The position numbers were made by a program, and so were the translations under genes. 58,441 nt of DNA from NCBI RefSeq assembly GCF_003063645.1, contig NZ_NESJ01000023.1:1-58441 (forward strand). The letters run 5' to 3'. Source of the stretch: Limnohabitans sp. 2KL-51 (GTDB taxonomy: Bacteria > Pseudomonadota > Gammaproteobacteria > Burkholderiales > Burkholderiaceae_C). Shown one piece after another: positions 1-9,084 of this stretch. The notes under the pieces are model-generated. The model did no database searches and had not been told where the DNA came from. It saw only the letters and a list, made by a program, of their open reading frames with translations. Within the stretch, counting starts at the first letter, position 1. Every line of letters begins with the position of its first letter.

Positions 1-181
1 GAGTGCTAGACCTGAATATGTTTGAAACCACACCAATATCAACCCTGCTGGGCAAACTGCAGGATGGGCCTGAAATCGGCCAACACCCTATTCAACAAAA
101 CCTCTTCCCAACGTTGGGACACTAGTGGTGCGACATGCCAAATCAGGCTTTTGCCTGCTCTGAAATGAAGTGAACTGGATC
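1..181. other. Window edge downstream of pilOP; no recognisable pilQ
   Basis: In related pil operons pilQ follows pilP. On the minus strand an ATG (185-183) overlaps the stop of the PilO-PilP gene as ATGA and opens a 48-codon frame that ends in TGA at 39-41. Its product begins MRSSSLHFRAGKSLIWHVA and does not resemble a secretin or an obvious signal peptide. The other two minus frames are open to the edge but have no convincing start. pilQ may start beyond base 1, or this could be a disrupted start of it. Confidence 0.3.
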
Positions 182-1264
182 TCATGGCGTTGCCTTTTCC
201 AAACCGATCACCTGCACCGGACCTTGCGCAGCGCGCAAATGCACCTCCCGGGCATGAATGCTCTGAACCACATGGCCTTGAGTGCCGATGCGCTGCCCCA
301 CTTGGGCACGCACCCAATGCGGTCCAGCCATCAAAATGAGCTGCGCGTCATGCGCATGCTGCCAAATGCCCGCCAGACGAACTTGTTCCAAGGGCCAATC
401 GGCAGGGTCAGGCAAAAGCAGCGCTGTTTGCAGAACCGAAGCCAAGTTCTCTTGCGGTGAGGTCCGCGACTGCACGCGAGCCACGGTTTGCGAGGACACC
501 GGGTCCTTGTCCTTGAAGTTCGGGGCCGCCACCGAAGAGGCCTCCACCGGCGAGGGTGTCGTCACAAAAACAGGGCCACCTGCCCTGGTGCGCAATGCAA
601 CAGGGGCATGACTGGGAAACAACGCACCAGGCGCTGGCACTGCGCCCCCAACGGGTGTGCTCGTTGCCGCCGGAGAAAGCCACAGGCGCAACACGGCTTC
701 GATGGCCACCTCGCCGCCCTGGGGGGTGATGCGCAAACGCTCAATGCCCCAAACTGGGCCGCGCGCGTTCATGGCGGCCCAAACGGCCACCCAATCGTCA
801 AAACGAGCCTGCAACCGCAACGCCACGGCCTGGCTGGGCCAAGCGCTCATGGGGCTGACGGGCTCAGGTCGCAAAGACAACAAACGCACGCCGTGTTGCG
901 CGAACAAACGCTCCAGTGGTGGCCAAACTGCGGACTGCGTGCCTTGGACTGGCCACCACGCCATGACCTGTGGCGGGCCCGTTGGCGCGTTCAAGTCTGA
1001 TTGGGCTCCTGGCCCAATGCTGGCCTGCTTTTGCTGCGCCAGAAGTTGGGCCCGCAGGTCTTTCACCAGAGCCTCACTTTCCCACAAAGCCTCCAAGGCC
1101 TGGAGTTGCCCGCTGCCTACCCCAAGCAAACCCAACCCCAATCCGGCCAGTGCAAATGCCCAGCGGCGTGCAAGCCAACGCCAGCGGTCGCGCCAAAGTC
1201 TGGGCCAACCCAGTTGCCAAGCAGGGGCCAAGGCACGCCAGGACAATACTCGGGATCGCATCAT
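182..1264 (-). CDS. PilO-PilP-like fusion, type IV pilus alignment subcomplex
   Basis: Product of 360 residues. One membrane segment lies at about residues 36-54. A PilO-like periplasmic coiled-coil/ferredoxin-like region follows (about 55-198), then a Pro/Thr/Ser-rich linker (about 200-285). The C-terminal block (about 288-355) has the PilP pattern: a predicted strand with 'PLEQVRLAGIW', then 'WVRAQVGQRIG', then 'VHLRAAQG'. PilO and PilP are normally separate inner-membrane and lipoprotein subunits linking PilM/PilN to the secretin PilQ. Here they appear joined and no lipobox is visible. The start overlaps the pilN stop (ATGA). Family identity rests on gene order (pilM-pilN-this, divergent from mrcA) as much as on sequence, which is divergent. 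Confidence 0.7.
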   Translation of the reverse strand: MMRSRVLSWRALAPAWQLGWPRLWRDRWRWLARRWAFALAGLGLGLLGVGSGQLQALEALWESEALVKDLRAQLLAQQKQASIGPGAQSDLNAPTGPPQVMAWWPVQGTQSAVWPPLERLFAQHGVRLLSLRPEPVSPMSAWPSQAVALRLQARFDDWVAVWAAMNARGPVWGIERLRITPQGGEVAIEAVLRLWLSPAATSTPVGGAVPAPGALFPSHAPVALRTRAGGPVFVTTPSPVEASSVAAPNFKDKDPVSSQTVARVQSRTSPQENLASVLQTALLLPDPADWPLEQVRLAGIWQHAHDAQLILMAGPHWVRAQVGQRIGTQGHVVQSIHAREVHLRAAQGPVQVIGLEKATP

Positions 1265-1899
1265 GGCCGCTCCCTAACGGGCTCGGCCTGTTGCCGGTCT
1301 TTGCCAGAGGCCGCGGCAACGCGACTCGCCCCCAACTGCGGCCAATGGGCCTGCCAGACGAACTCCTGCGTCGCCGAGGGGGCTGCGTTGTCAGCACCCG
1401 CCGCATTCAGCAGGCTGACCAGCGTCCAGGCTTTATCTCGCGCAGGGTCAGCCAGTGGCACAGACAAGCGCGCTTGTGCCTGCGCCATTCGCTGCAAATT
1501 GATCGCCTGGCCGTGCAACTCCAGGGTTTGTGAATCGAACTGAAAGCGCAACAACTGCACCGAATCTGGGCCTACTTCCTGCAACAAGGCCTGATGCAAA
1601 TCCTCCCAGGCCTGTAACTCCAACTTCAGCGCTTGAACATGTGCGGCTTGCTGCTGCCATGTGGTGTGCTTTGCATGCCGGGCCTTGTCTGTCGCCAACT
1701 GGGTTTGCAACTGCTTCATGCGGGACTGCAGCAAGGCAAGTTCTTGCTCAAGGTGCAGCCGTTGTTCGTGTACCCCCGCCATCCACCACAAGGCCATCAG
1801 GCCCCCCACCACTAAACCGGCCAAAGAGGTCCACCGGCGGTGAAAACTTCGGCGCTGGCTCACCAAAGCCGGGTATTGCAAAAGATTGAAGGCCATCAT
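1261..1899 (-). CDS. PilN-like type IV pilus assembly protein
   Basis: Product of 212 residues, starting at the ATG that overlaps the pilM stop as TGATG; a longer frame upstream would run far into pilM and is less likely. It begins MMAFNLLQYP, matching the short N-terminal 'NLL' motif by which PilN binds PilM. A single membrane segment (about 26-43) follows, then a long coiled coil (about 45-110) and a small periplasmic domain. PilN with PilO forms the inner-membrane heterodimer of the pilus alignment complex. Translation is probably coupled to both neighbours. The Gln/Arg/Glu-rich C-terminus is poorly conserved. Confidence 0.72.
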   Translation of the reverse strand: MMAFNLLQYPALVSQRRSFHRRWTSLAGLVVGGLMALWWMAGVHEQRLHLEQELALLQSRMKQLQTQLATDKARHAKHTTWQQQAAHVQALKLELQAWEDLHQALLQEVGPDSVQLLRFQFDSQTLELHGQAINLQRMAQAQARLSVPLADPARDKAWTLVSLLNAAGADNAAPSATQEFVWQAHWPQLGASRVAAASGKDRQQAEPVRERP

Positions 1900-2633
1900 C
1901 ACAACCAGGCTTTGAGCGCCAGACCCGAGGCCACCAGGCGCGGTCCGGCGGCCGATTGCAGGGCCTGTTTTAACAACACATCCCACTCCACAGGGGCCCT
2001 GCCCAACCCTTGCCGTTGACCCAGATCCTCATCCACCGTCAAATCGAATTGCCAGTCTTGCGGGGATTGCGTGAGCAGACTGTCCACCCCCCCTTTGAGG
2101 TGGCAAACCGCTCGATGAGCTGCGTACCAAGCGGGCTCGACGCTGTCGAGCTGCCAACCGGCCGTGCGCACCTCGTCCCTGAGCGCCAGAATGTGGAGCT
2201 GATCGCAACCCACCCAATGCACGCGGGTCAGCAAGCCCTGGCTCACCGGGTCGGCTTCAAAGTCAAAATTAACCTCATCGGGCGCCAAGCCCAGCACCTG
2301 CGCCACTTCCAGTTGCACCTCGCTGGCCCAGTCATCGCGAGACAATTCTGCTGGCAACTCCAAGACCCCCGCGATTACCTTGTCTTCAGCCAAAGCCACC
2401 GAAACCTGCTGGCGCGCCCGCACGCCCACCCGCCTCAAGCCTTCGCTGAATCCAAAAGCAGCGTGATCCGAGCCCGTGGGTGTGATTTTTTCCATCGCTT
2501 GCACCCGAACACCCACCACTTTGTGGAATGACAAGCCCATCAAGGCCCAGTCCTGCCCATCCGAGGCCAAGCCCCAAGCCCGCCGCACCCGACGACTGGC
2601 CAGTTGCTGCCAAAACCGCGACCAAGATGGCAT
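1899..2633 (-). CDS. Short PilM-like actin-fold protein of the type IV pilus
   Basis: Product of 244 residues, against about 350 in typical PilM. PilM is a cytoplasmic actin-like ATP-binding protein that recruits the PilN N-terminus to the inner membrane. The N-terminal half keeps recognisable traits: 'VALAEDKVIAGVLELPAELSRDDWASEVQLEVAQVLG' style helices and 'DEVNFDFEADP', typical of the PilM/FtsA-like fold. The C-terminal ATP-binding lobe looks reduced. It is the first gene of the compact pil operon and is divergent from mrcA, a common Burkholderiales arrangement. The identification is by context plus partial similarity; loss of ATPase motifs is possible but unproven. Confidence 0.65.
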   Translation of the reverse strand: MPSWSRFWQQLASRRVRRAWGLASDGQDWALMGLSFHKVVGVRVQAMEKITPTGSDHAAFGFSEGLRRVGVRARQQVSVALAEDKVIAGVLELPAELSRDDWASEVQLEVAQVLGLAPDEVNFDFEADPVSQGLLTRVHWVGCDQLHILALRDEVRTAGWQLDSVEPAWYAAHRAVCHLKGGVDSLLTQSPQDWQFDLTVDEDLGQRQGLGRAPVEWDVLLKQALQSAAGPRLVASGLALKAWL

Positions 2634-2818
2634 GATCCTCCCTGTCCAAGCCTAAGATGGCTTGTGTTGAGAAGTTTTGTAACATGATTTTGCTGGAAGA
2701 ACAATCCATTTTTATACTTAAAGCATTCATATTCATAGAACTGCTGCTGTGCGGACGCGCAGGATTTTTATAATGAAAGGCGTCCGGTAACCCGCTGGCC
2801 GCACCCACCCCAAGCTCT

Positions 2819-5209
2819 ATGCCCCAACAAGACACTGCACCGTACGCCCCTAAAAGAGCCTCAAAAACCAATCCGCCCGCTTCCAGCGCATGGGGCTGGT
2901 TGGTCAAGTTGGCCTTGTGGGCCATGGGCTTGCTTGCAGCAGGCTTGTTTTGTTTGCTGATGGTCGTGGGCGTGGCCATGGTGACGGCCTACCCCCACTT
3001 GCCGGACATCTCGGACCTGGCCAACTACAAGCCCAAACTGCCCCTGCGCGTGTTCACTGCCGATGGTCAGTTGATGGGTGAATTTGGCGAAGAGCGCCGC
3101 AACCTCACGCCCATCAAGGAGATCCCACAAATCATGAAAGATGCGGTACTGTCCATTGAGGACAACCGCTTTTACGACCATGGCGGCGTGGACTACCTGG
3201 GCATTTTGCGTGCGGGTATCGCCAACATCGGGCGTTTGAAAAGTCAAGGCGCTTCCACCATCACCATGCAGGTGGCGCGCAATGTCTATTTGTCCTCCGA
3301 AAAAACCTACACCCGCAAGATCTACGAAATTTTGCTGACCTACAAACTGGAACACCTGTTGACCAAGGATCAGATTCTTGAGATCTACATGAACCAGATC
3401 TTCTTGGGCAACCGGGCCTATGGTTTTGCCTCGGCAGCAGAAACTTACTTCGGCAAATCGCTCAAAAACATCTCCATTGCCGAAGCGGCCATGCTGGCCG
3501 GTCTTCCCAAGGCACCCTCGGCCTACAACCCCATTGCCAACCCCAAACGCGCCCGCTCACGCCAGCTTTACATCATTGAGCGCATGGAAGAAAACGGCTA
3601 CATCACCGCCCGGCAAGCTACTCAAGCCAAAGCCGAGCCATTGGCTTTGAAAACATCGGGCAACAAGAAAACCCTGCACGCCGAATTTGTCGCTGAAACC
3701 GTCCGGCAAATGGTCTTCGCTCAATATGGCCAGGACACTTACACCCGTGGGTTGAACGTTTACACCACCATCCAGTCACAGGACCAAATGGCAGCCTACC
3801 AGGCGTTGCGCCAGGGCCTGATGGATTTTGAGCGCCGCCAGGTGTACCGAGGGCCTGAAAAATTCATCAACCTGCCCAATGACCCCAAACTGGCCGAAGA
3901 CCTGATTGACGAGACCCTGGAAGACCACCCGGACAACGGCGATGTGGTGTCAGCGGTCGTGCTGGAGGCATCCCCTAAAAAAGTCGTGGTGGTCCGACAA
4001 AACAGCGAACAAATCACCATCACTGGCGACGGCCTATTGCCAGTCCAATCAGGCCTGTCAGACAAAGCCACAGAGGCCAAACGCATTCGCAAAGGTGCTG
4101 TGGTTCGCATTGTTCAACTGCCCAAGGGCCAGTGGGAGCTCACCCAATTGCCGGAAGTCGAGGGCGCTTTTGTGGCCTTGACGCCGCAAACAGGCGCCAT
4201 CCGAGCCCTGGTCGGTGGCTTTGACTTTGCAAAGAACAAATTCAACCATGTCACTCAGGCATGGCGACAGCCAGGCTCCAGTTTCAAACCCTTCATCTAT
4301 TCCGCCGCCCTGGAAAAAGGCATGTCCCCTGCGACCATGGTCAACGATGCACCCTTGTTTTTTGATGGCGGCGTGACGGGCGGCCAGCCTTGGGAGCCCA
4401 AAAACTACGACGGCAAATTTGATGGCCCCATGAGTTTGCGCACTGGCTTGGCCAAGTCCAAGAACATGGTCTCCATTCGGGTGCTGCAATCGGTAGGCAC
4501 CCGCCCGGCACAAGAGTGGGTCACCCGCTTTGGCTTTGATGCGGACAAACACCCGGCCTACCTGACCATGGCCTTGGGTGCAGGCTCGGTCACGGTCATG
4601 CAAATGGCCACGGGCTATTCGGTTTTTGCCAACGGGGGCTACCGGGTCAGCCCTCATTTGATCAACCGCATCACCGACTACAAGGACCGCTTGTTGGTCG
4701 ACAGCCCTGCCCCTGAAATCGATGAAACATCAAAACGCGCGATTCCCCAGCGCAACGCTTTCATCATGACCAACCTGATGCAGGAAGTGACCCGCTCCGG
4801 CACGGCCGCCCGCGCACAAGCGACACTCAAACGGCCAGACATTTACGGCAAAACCGGCACCACCAACGATGCCATGGACGCTTGGTTTGCGGGCTACCAC
4901 TCGCAACTAGCCGCTGTGGTCTGGATCGGTTACGACACCCCCCGCAAACTCGGAGACCGTGAGACGGGGGGCGGCCTGAGCTTGCCTGTTTGGATCAAGT
5001 ACATGGAAACCGCATTGCGGACCTTGCCCATCACTGAGCCCAAGCCTGCAGAGGGCTTAGTCCAAATCGGGGGCGAATGGTTTTATTCAGAGTTTTCGGG
5101 CAACAACGGTATTTCTTCTCTGGGCGGCAACAACGACACCAGTGGCCAGTCAGACGCAGTGCAACCGCAAGAAGAACGCAAGCGGATCCTGGATCTGTTC
5201 AGAAATTGA
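2819..5209 (+). CDS. mrcA: Class A penicillin-binding protein 1A
   Basis: Bifunctional peptidoglycan glycosyltransferase/transpeptidase of 796 residues, the usual length. The N-terminus is cytoplasmic and a signal anchor lies at about residues 29-58. The glycosyltransferase domain has its EDNRFYDH motif at about 114-121. An OB-like insertion precedes the transpeptidase domain, which carries the catalytic SxxK at Ser487-Lys490, an 'SKN' motif and the KTGTT triad at 678-682. It polymerises lipid II and cross-links stem peptides in the periplasm. It is divergent from the pilMNOP genes; a TATAAT at 2769-2774 could be its -10 element, though no good -35 is visible. The extension with Glu/Arg and Asn/Gly runs at the C-terminus is variable in this family. 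Confidence 0.95.
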   Translation: MPQQDTAPYAPKRASKTNPPASSAWGWLVKLALWAMGLLAAGLFCLLMVVGVAMVTAYPHLPDISDLANYKPKLPLRVFTADGQLMGEFGEERRNLTPIKEIPQIMKDAVLSIEDNRFYDHGGVDYLGILRAGIANIGRLKSQGASTITMQVARNVYLSSEKTYTRKIYEILLTYKLEHLLTKDQILEIYMNQIFLGNRAYGFASAAETYFGKSLKNISIAEAAMLAGLPKAPSAYNPIANPKRARSRQLYIIERMEENGYITARQATQAKAEPLALKTSGNKKTLHAEFVAETVRQMVFAQYGQDTYTRGLNVYTTIQSQDQMAAYQALRQGLMDFERRQVYRGPEKFINLPNDPKLAEDLIDETLEDHPDNGDVVSAVVLEASPKKVVVVRQNSEQITITGDGLLPVQSGLSDKATEAKRIRKGAVVRIVQLPKGQWELTQLPEVEGAFVALTPQTGAIRALVGGFDFAKNKFNHVTQAWRQPGSSFKPFIYSAALEKGMSPATMVNDAPLFFDGGVTGGQPWEPKNYDGKFDGPMSLRTGLAKSKNMVSIRVLQSVGTRPAQEWVTRFGFDADKHPAYLTMALGAGSVTVMQMATGYSVFANGGYRVSPHLINRITDYKDRLLVDSPAPEIDETSKRAIPQRNAFIMTNLMQEVTRSGTAARAQATLKRPDIYGKTGTTNDAMDAWFAGYHSQLAAVVWIGYDTPRKLGDRETGGGLSLPVWIKYMETALRTLPITEPKPAEGLVQIGGEWFYSEFSGNNGISSLGGNNDTSGQSDAVQPQEERKRILDLFRN

Positions 5210-5251
5210 AGCCCTTAAAGCCCTGACGCACCATGTCACTGGCCCAAGCGC

Positions 5252-5581
5252 TCATGGACTGAACGTCAAGCTTTGTCCTGATTGCTCCGAGGCATAGCGC
5301 GACAGGCTCTGCCAAAATTCACCCTGGCCCTTGGTGTCTTGCCAGTGCGCACCGTCAAATTTGTAATGAAACCCGCCGCAGCGCGCCGCCAGCCACACTT
5401 CGTGCAGGGGCTTTTGCAGATTGATCACGATCTGGCTGCGGTTGGGGAAAGTCAAAGTGACCATGCCGCCCACCCGTTGGTTGTCCACGTCGGCATCGGT
5501 GTCGTCGTTCAGGCGATCACAGATGATCTCTACGCCCGTCAGCAGGCGTTCAGCTTGGTCCAGAAATTCAAGGTCGGTCAT
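5252..5581 (-). CDS. cyaY: Frataxin-like iron donor CyaY
   Basis: Product of 109 residues, normal length for bacterial frataxin. The N-terminal helix is acidic ([14 protein letters not shown] with D/E through 'DDTDADVD'). The beta-sheet core has the family signature '[24 protein letters not shown]' followed by 'GGFHYKFDG' and a final 'W...GEFWQSLS' helix. Frataxins bind iron through the acidic ridge and modulate the IscS/IscU iron-sulfur cluster machinery. It is divergent from lptM, with 12 bases between the start codons, and convergent with mrcA. The cyaY/lptM/lysA arrangement is shared by many proteobacteria. Confidence 0.92.
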   Translation of the reverse strand: MTDLEFLDQAERLLTGVEIICDRLNDDTDADVDNQRVGGMVTLTFPNRSQIVINLQKPLHEVWLAARCGGFHYKFDGAHWQDTKGQGEFWQSLSRYASEQSGQSLTFSP

Positions 5582-5593
5582 TACAATCGCAGC

Positions 5594-5833
5594 ATGTTGA
5601 AGGTGATGAAGATTCTAGTCATGCTGCATGCCCTTGTTGGCGGTGCGGCCGTATTGAGCGCTTGCGGTCAACGGGGCCCGCTGGTCCTGCCCACCTCACC
5701 GGCTTCGGCTGAGCGCGCTACGCTGCCCCAAACGCTGGACCCGTTTCGCACACCCCCCAAGGCCTCCAACAGCGCGCCTGCGCCGTCTGCCCCCGCCGCC
5801 AACCCCCAAACGCCTCGTGTTGCTGCACCTTGA
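5594..5833 (+). CDS. lptM: LptM/YifL-type small lipoprotein
   Basis: Product of 79 residues. A hydrophobic signal peptide ends in the lipobox LSAC, with Cys24 as the predicted lipidated residue, followed directly by GQRGPLVLP, the hallmark of LptM (YifL). The remainder is low-complexity Ala/Pro/Ser. LptM assists oxidative maturation of the LPS translocon protein LptD in E. coli. It sits 80 bases upstream of lysA on the same strand, the usual position. I chose the ATG at 5594; the ATG at 5606 (MKILVML) is an alternative. Longer upstream frames would cross cyaY antisense and are rejected. Confidence 0.85.
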   Translation: MLKVMKILVMLHALVGGAAVLSACGQRGPLVLPTSPASAERATLPQTLDPFRTPPKASNSAPAPSAPAANPQTPRVAAP

Positions 5834-5913
5834 GATCGCACACAGACCGAGCCCCAAGCCTTGTTGACACCCGCCCATTTGCTGTTCCTGTTTACCCCAA
5901 GCCCTCTTAATCC

Positions 5914-7191
5914 ATGACCGCCAACACCGCACTCCCAGGACAACCCCAAATCGCCTATGCAGGCGACCAGCTGCATGTGGAGGGCGTGGCGCTGTCCCAA
6001 CTGGCCCGCGAACAAGGCACGCCCTTGTTTGTGTACTCCAAAGCAGCCATGCTCTCGGCCCTGGCCGCTTACCAACGCGGCTTTGCTGGCCGCCAGGCGC
6101 ATATTTGCTACGCCATGAAGGCCAACTCCAGCCTGGCCATCCTGCAGGTGTTTGCCGAGGCCGGTTGCGGCTTTGACATCGTCTCGGGCGGCGAACTGGC
6201 CCGCGTGTTGGCTGCCGGCGGTGACCCGGCCAAAGTGATTTTTTCAGGCGTGGGCAAAACCCGCCATGAGATGAAACAAGCCTTGCAAGTGGGCATTGGC
6301 TGCTTCAACGTCGAAAGCGAAGCTGAACTCGATGTGCTGAGCGAGGTGGCAGTGAGCATGAGCAAACAAGCCCCGGTCAGCCTGCGCGTCAACCCCAATG
6401 TGGACCCCAAAACCCACCCCTACATTTCGACCGGCCTCAAGGGCAACAAATTCGGCATCGCCCATGAAGAAGCCCTGCGCGCCTACCGCCATGCGGCCAG
6501 CCTGCCGGGCCTGAAGGTGGTGGGCATCGACTGCCACATCGGCTCGCAAATCACCGACAGCACGCCCTATCTGGACGCCATGGACCGCGTGCTGGACTTG
6601 GTGGCCGAGGTCGAGTCAGCGGGCATCCCCATCCACCACATCGACTTTGGGGGCGGTCTGGGCATCAATTACAACGGCGACACACCGCCCGAAGCCGATG
6701 CGCTGTGGGCACAACTGCTGGCCAAACTCGATGCCCGTGGCTACGGCCAGCGCCAGCTCATGATTGAACCGGGTCGCTCGCTCGTGGGCAATGCCGGCGT
6801 GTGCCTGACCGAAGTGCTGTACCTCAAGCCCGGCGAGCAAAAGAATTTTTGCATCGTTGACGCCGCTATGAACGATCTGCCCCGCCCGGCCATGTACCAG
6901 GCCTTTCACCAAATCGTGCCCTTGCAACCCCGCTCAGGCGATGGTGTGGTGTACGACGTGGTCGGTCCGGTGTGCGAAAGCGGCGACTGGATCGGCCGCG
7001 ACCGCCAGATGCTGGTTCAAGCGGGTGACGTGCTCGCCGTGTTGTCAGCGGGTGCCTACTGCATGAGCATGGCCAGCAACTACAACACCCGGGGTCGCGC
7101 CGCCGAAATTCTGGTGGACGGCACAAAGGCCCACCTGATTCGCCAACGCGAATCGGCGTTTGACACCTTTGCGTTGGAACAGCTCGTCTAG
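5914..7191 (+). CDS. lysA: Diaminopimelate decarboxylase
   Basis: Product of 425 residues, full length. It converts meso-diaminopimelate to L-lysine with pyridoxal phosphate, the last step of lysine synthesis. The alanine-racemase-fold barrel carries the PLP lysine in 'CYAMKANSS' (Lys69). The 'DIVSGGEL' strand, 'HIGSQ' and the glycine-rich phosphate-binding 'IDFGGGLGI' follow. The C-terminal beta domain contributes 'GPVCESGD', with the substrate-binding Cys-Glu. It follows lptM and is probably co-transcribed. It converges on msrQ with only 46 bases between stops. Confidence 0.96.
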   Translation: MTANTALPGQPQIAYAGDQLHVEGVALSQLAREQGTPLFVYSKAAMLSALAAYQRGFAGRQAHICYAMKANSSLAILQVFAEAGCGFDIVSGGELARVLAAGGDPAKVIFSGVGKTRHEMKQALQVGIGCFNVESEAELDVLSEVAVSMSKQAPVSLRVNPNVDPKTHPYISTGLKGNKFGIAHEEALRAYRHAASLPGLKVVGIDCHIGSQITDSTPYLDAMDRVLDLVAEVESAGIPIHHIDFGGGLGINYNGDTPPEADALWAQLLAKLDARGYGQRQLMIEPGRSLVGNAGVCLTEVLYLKPGEQKNFCIVDAAMNDLPRPAMYQAFHQIVPLQPRSGDGVVYDVVGPVCESGDWIGRDRQMLVQAGDVLAVLSAGAYCMSMASNYNTRGRAAEILVDGTKAHLIRQRESAFDTFALEQLV

Positions 7192-7237
7192 AAAGCGCCT
7201 GCACCCTGAAGACGCTGCAAAGCGTGTGAGTGGGCGC

Positions 7238-7837
7238 TCAGTGGCGTCGCGCCGACCGCAGCAAGCGCCAGCCCAGCAAACCCGCCAAGATGCCCGCATA
7301 CACCAGCACCTCGTCAAAGTCCTGCTTGCCCGCGCGCATCCACCAAAAGTGCAACACGGCCAATACGGCCACCGCATAAACACCCCGGTGCAGCAGTTGC
7401 CAGCGCTTGCCGCCCAGCCAGCGCACGGCGCGGTTGAACGAGGTGCCGGCCAATGCCAGCAAAATCACAAAAGCACTGAAACCCAACCAGATGAAGGGGC
7501 GCTTGAGGATGTCTTGCAGCGTGTCGGCCAGGTCAAAGCCCATGTCAAACCAGGCGTAGCACAGCAGATGCAGGCTGGCGTAACCAAACACCAGCAAACC
7601 GAGCATGCGCCGAAAACGCAACAGTTCGGGCCAACCCAACCAGGTGCGCAACGGGCTCACGGCCAGCACCACGCACAGGCTGCGCAGCGTCCAGTCGCCC
7701 GTGGCGCGGATCAGGGCTTCGGCAGGGTTGGGGCCAAGCTGGTCCTGCAGGGTTTGCGCCAGCAACCAGGCCCAGGGCATGCAGCCCAGCACCAAAAGGG
7801 CCCACCAAGCGGCGGGATGACGCAGCGCCGCCCTCAT
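7238..7837 (-). CDS. msrQ: MsrQ, haem-binding membrane subunit of MsrPQ
   Basis: Product of 199 residues with about six predicted membrane segments, of the ferric-reductase-like (YedZ) family. Histidines at helix ends ('YASLHLLCY', 'QLLHRGVYAVAVLAVLHFWW') fit the haem b ligands. MsrQ passes electrons from the quinone pool or flavins to the periplasmic MsrP. It lies 28 bases downstream of msrP on the same strand, so the two should form one transcript. The length and the 'WLGGKRWQLLHRGVY' motif match the family well. Confidence 0.9.
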   Translation of the reverse strand: MRAALRHPAAWWALLVLGCMPWAWLLAQTLQDQLGPNPAEALIRATGDWTLRSLCVVLAVSPLRTWLGWPELLRFRRMLGLLVFGYASLHLLCYAWFDMGFDLADTLQDILKRPFIWLGFSAFVILLALAGTSFNRAVRWLGGKRWQLLHRGVYAVAVLAVLHFWWMRAGKQDFDEVLVYAGILAGLLGWRLLRSARRH

Positions 7838-7865
7838 GCCCTCAAGACTTTGACCCGCAGCGGCA

Positions 7866-8861
7866 TCAGAAGAACTTTTTCAGATCCATGCCGGCATAAA
7901 GCTGGCCGACCTGAGTCTCGTAGCCATTGAACATGAGCGTCTTGCGCTTCTTGGCCAGCAAACCATCTTCGCCGATGCGCCGCTCGGTAGCCTGGCTCCA
8001 ACGCGGGTGGTCCACATTCGGGTTCACGTTGGAATAAAAACCATACTCCTGAGGGGCAGATTTCTCCCAGGATATGACCGGCTGCTTGTCCGTGAAGCGG
8101 ATCTTGACCAGGCTCTTGCTGCTCTTAAAGCCATACTTCCAGGGCACCACCAGACGCAGGGGTGCACCGTTTTGCTTGGGCATGACCTCGCCGTACATGC
8201 CAAAGGCCAGCAAGGTCAGTGGGTGCATGGCCTCGTCCATGCGCAAGCCTTCGAGATAGGGCCAATCGAGCACACTCGAGCGCAGACCTGGCATGGTCTT
8301 GGGGTCAGCCTGGGTCACGAACTCAACAAACTTGGCACCCGGCAGTGGCTCCACGCGCCGGATCAGATCGGCCAGCGAATAACCGATCCAGGGGATCACC
8401 ATCGACCAGCCTTCCACGCAGCGCAAGCGGTAAATGCGCTCTTCCATGGCACCCCACTTCAGCAGGTCTTCCAAGTTCACGCGGGCGGGCTTGTTCACCA
8501 AGCCCTCGATCTCCACGCTCCAGGGATCGGTCACGAGTGTGTGGGCCCGCTTGGCCGGGTCGGACTTGTCGGTGCCGAACTCATAAAAGTTGTTGTAAGT
8601 GGCGGCATCTTTGTAGGGCGTGAGTTTGTCCAGGACCATGGCACCCGCCATCTTGGTGGGCATCGAGGCCAGGGGTGGCAGCTGACCGGGCCGAGTCATT
8701 TGAGCCTGGGCGTCGCGCAGCCCCCAGCCCGCTAAAGCCACGCCCGCGGAACCCGCGGCGAGCTGTCGCATGAGGTCGCGGCGGGATTGGTACGCCGCCT
8801 GAGGGGTGATGTCGCTGGGCACAGGGTGCAAAAAACCCGATGAAGAAGAGCGGATGATCAT
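7866..8861 (-). CDS. msrP: MsrP, periplasmic methionine sulfoxide reductase catalytic subunit
   Basis: Product of 331 residues, a molybdopterin enzyme of the sulfite-oxidase fold. It repairs oxidised methionines, including after hypochlorous acid stress. The N-terminus has a Tat signal ('[12 protein letters not shown]' then a hydrophobic Ala/Gly stretch), consistent with export of a folded cofactor enzyme. The cofactor-binding cysteine is in '[15 protein letters not shown]'. '[14 protein letters not shown]' and '[22 protein letters not shown]' near the C-terminus are typical of YedY/MsrP. It is first gene of msrP-msrQ. An 8-bp inverted repeat lies about 55-75 bases upstream of the start. Confidence 0.95.
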   Translation of the reverse strand: MIIRSSSSGFLHPVPSDITPQAAYQSRRDLMRQLAAGSAGVALAGWGLRDAQAQMTRPGQLPPLASMPTKMAGAMVLDKLTPYKDAATYNNFYEFGTDKSDPAKRAHTLVTDPWSVEIEGLVNKPARVNLEDLLKWGAMEERIYRLRCVEGWSMVIPWIGYSLADLIRRVEPLPGAKFVEFVTQADPKTMPGLRSSVLDWPYLEGLRMDEAMHPLTLLAFGMYGEVMPKQNGAPLRLVVPWKYGFKSSKSLVKIRFTDKQPVISWEKSAPQEYGFYSNVNPNVDHPRWSQATERRIGEDGLLAKKRKTLMFNGYETQVGQLYAGMDLKKFF

Positions 8862-8913
8862 GTGATTGGCCTGGTTGAAAATTGCCTAAGATTCATTGTG
8901 AACGCTCCCAATC

Positions 8914-8938
8914 ACTTTTGCACAAAGGGGGCAAAAGT
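8914..8938. promoter_or_regulatory. Inverted repeat between msrP and the receiver gene
   Basis: Two perfect 8-base arms, ACTTTTGC and GCAAAAGT, are separated by 9 bases. They lie in the 223-base divergent region between msrP (minus) and the single-domain receiver (plus). The spacing suits a dimeric regulator, but there is no matching known motif and a transcript hairpin is an alternative. Nothing else notable is seen between 8862 and 9084. Confidence 0.35.
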
Positions 8939-9084
8939 CCCGCAACAAGAGGTAAGCCATGCCCAACTGTCGACCGACAGGCATCGGCGTTTGACGTCAC
9001 ATGCGGCCAGTTCTAGGCTTTGGCCACACGCCAAGGCCTTTGAGCTGTCGTTAAAATAAACTAAATCGTGTTTTTTAAAACCCC

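Noticed and set aside
7160..7930. Frame antisense to msrQ and the end of msrP
   Set aside because: Gln/Arg/Pro-rich without motifs; the msrPQ genes explain the region.
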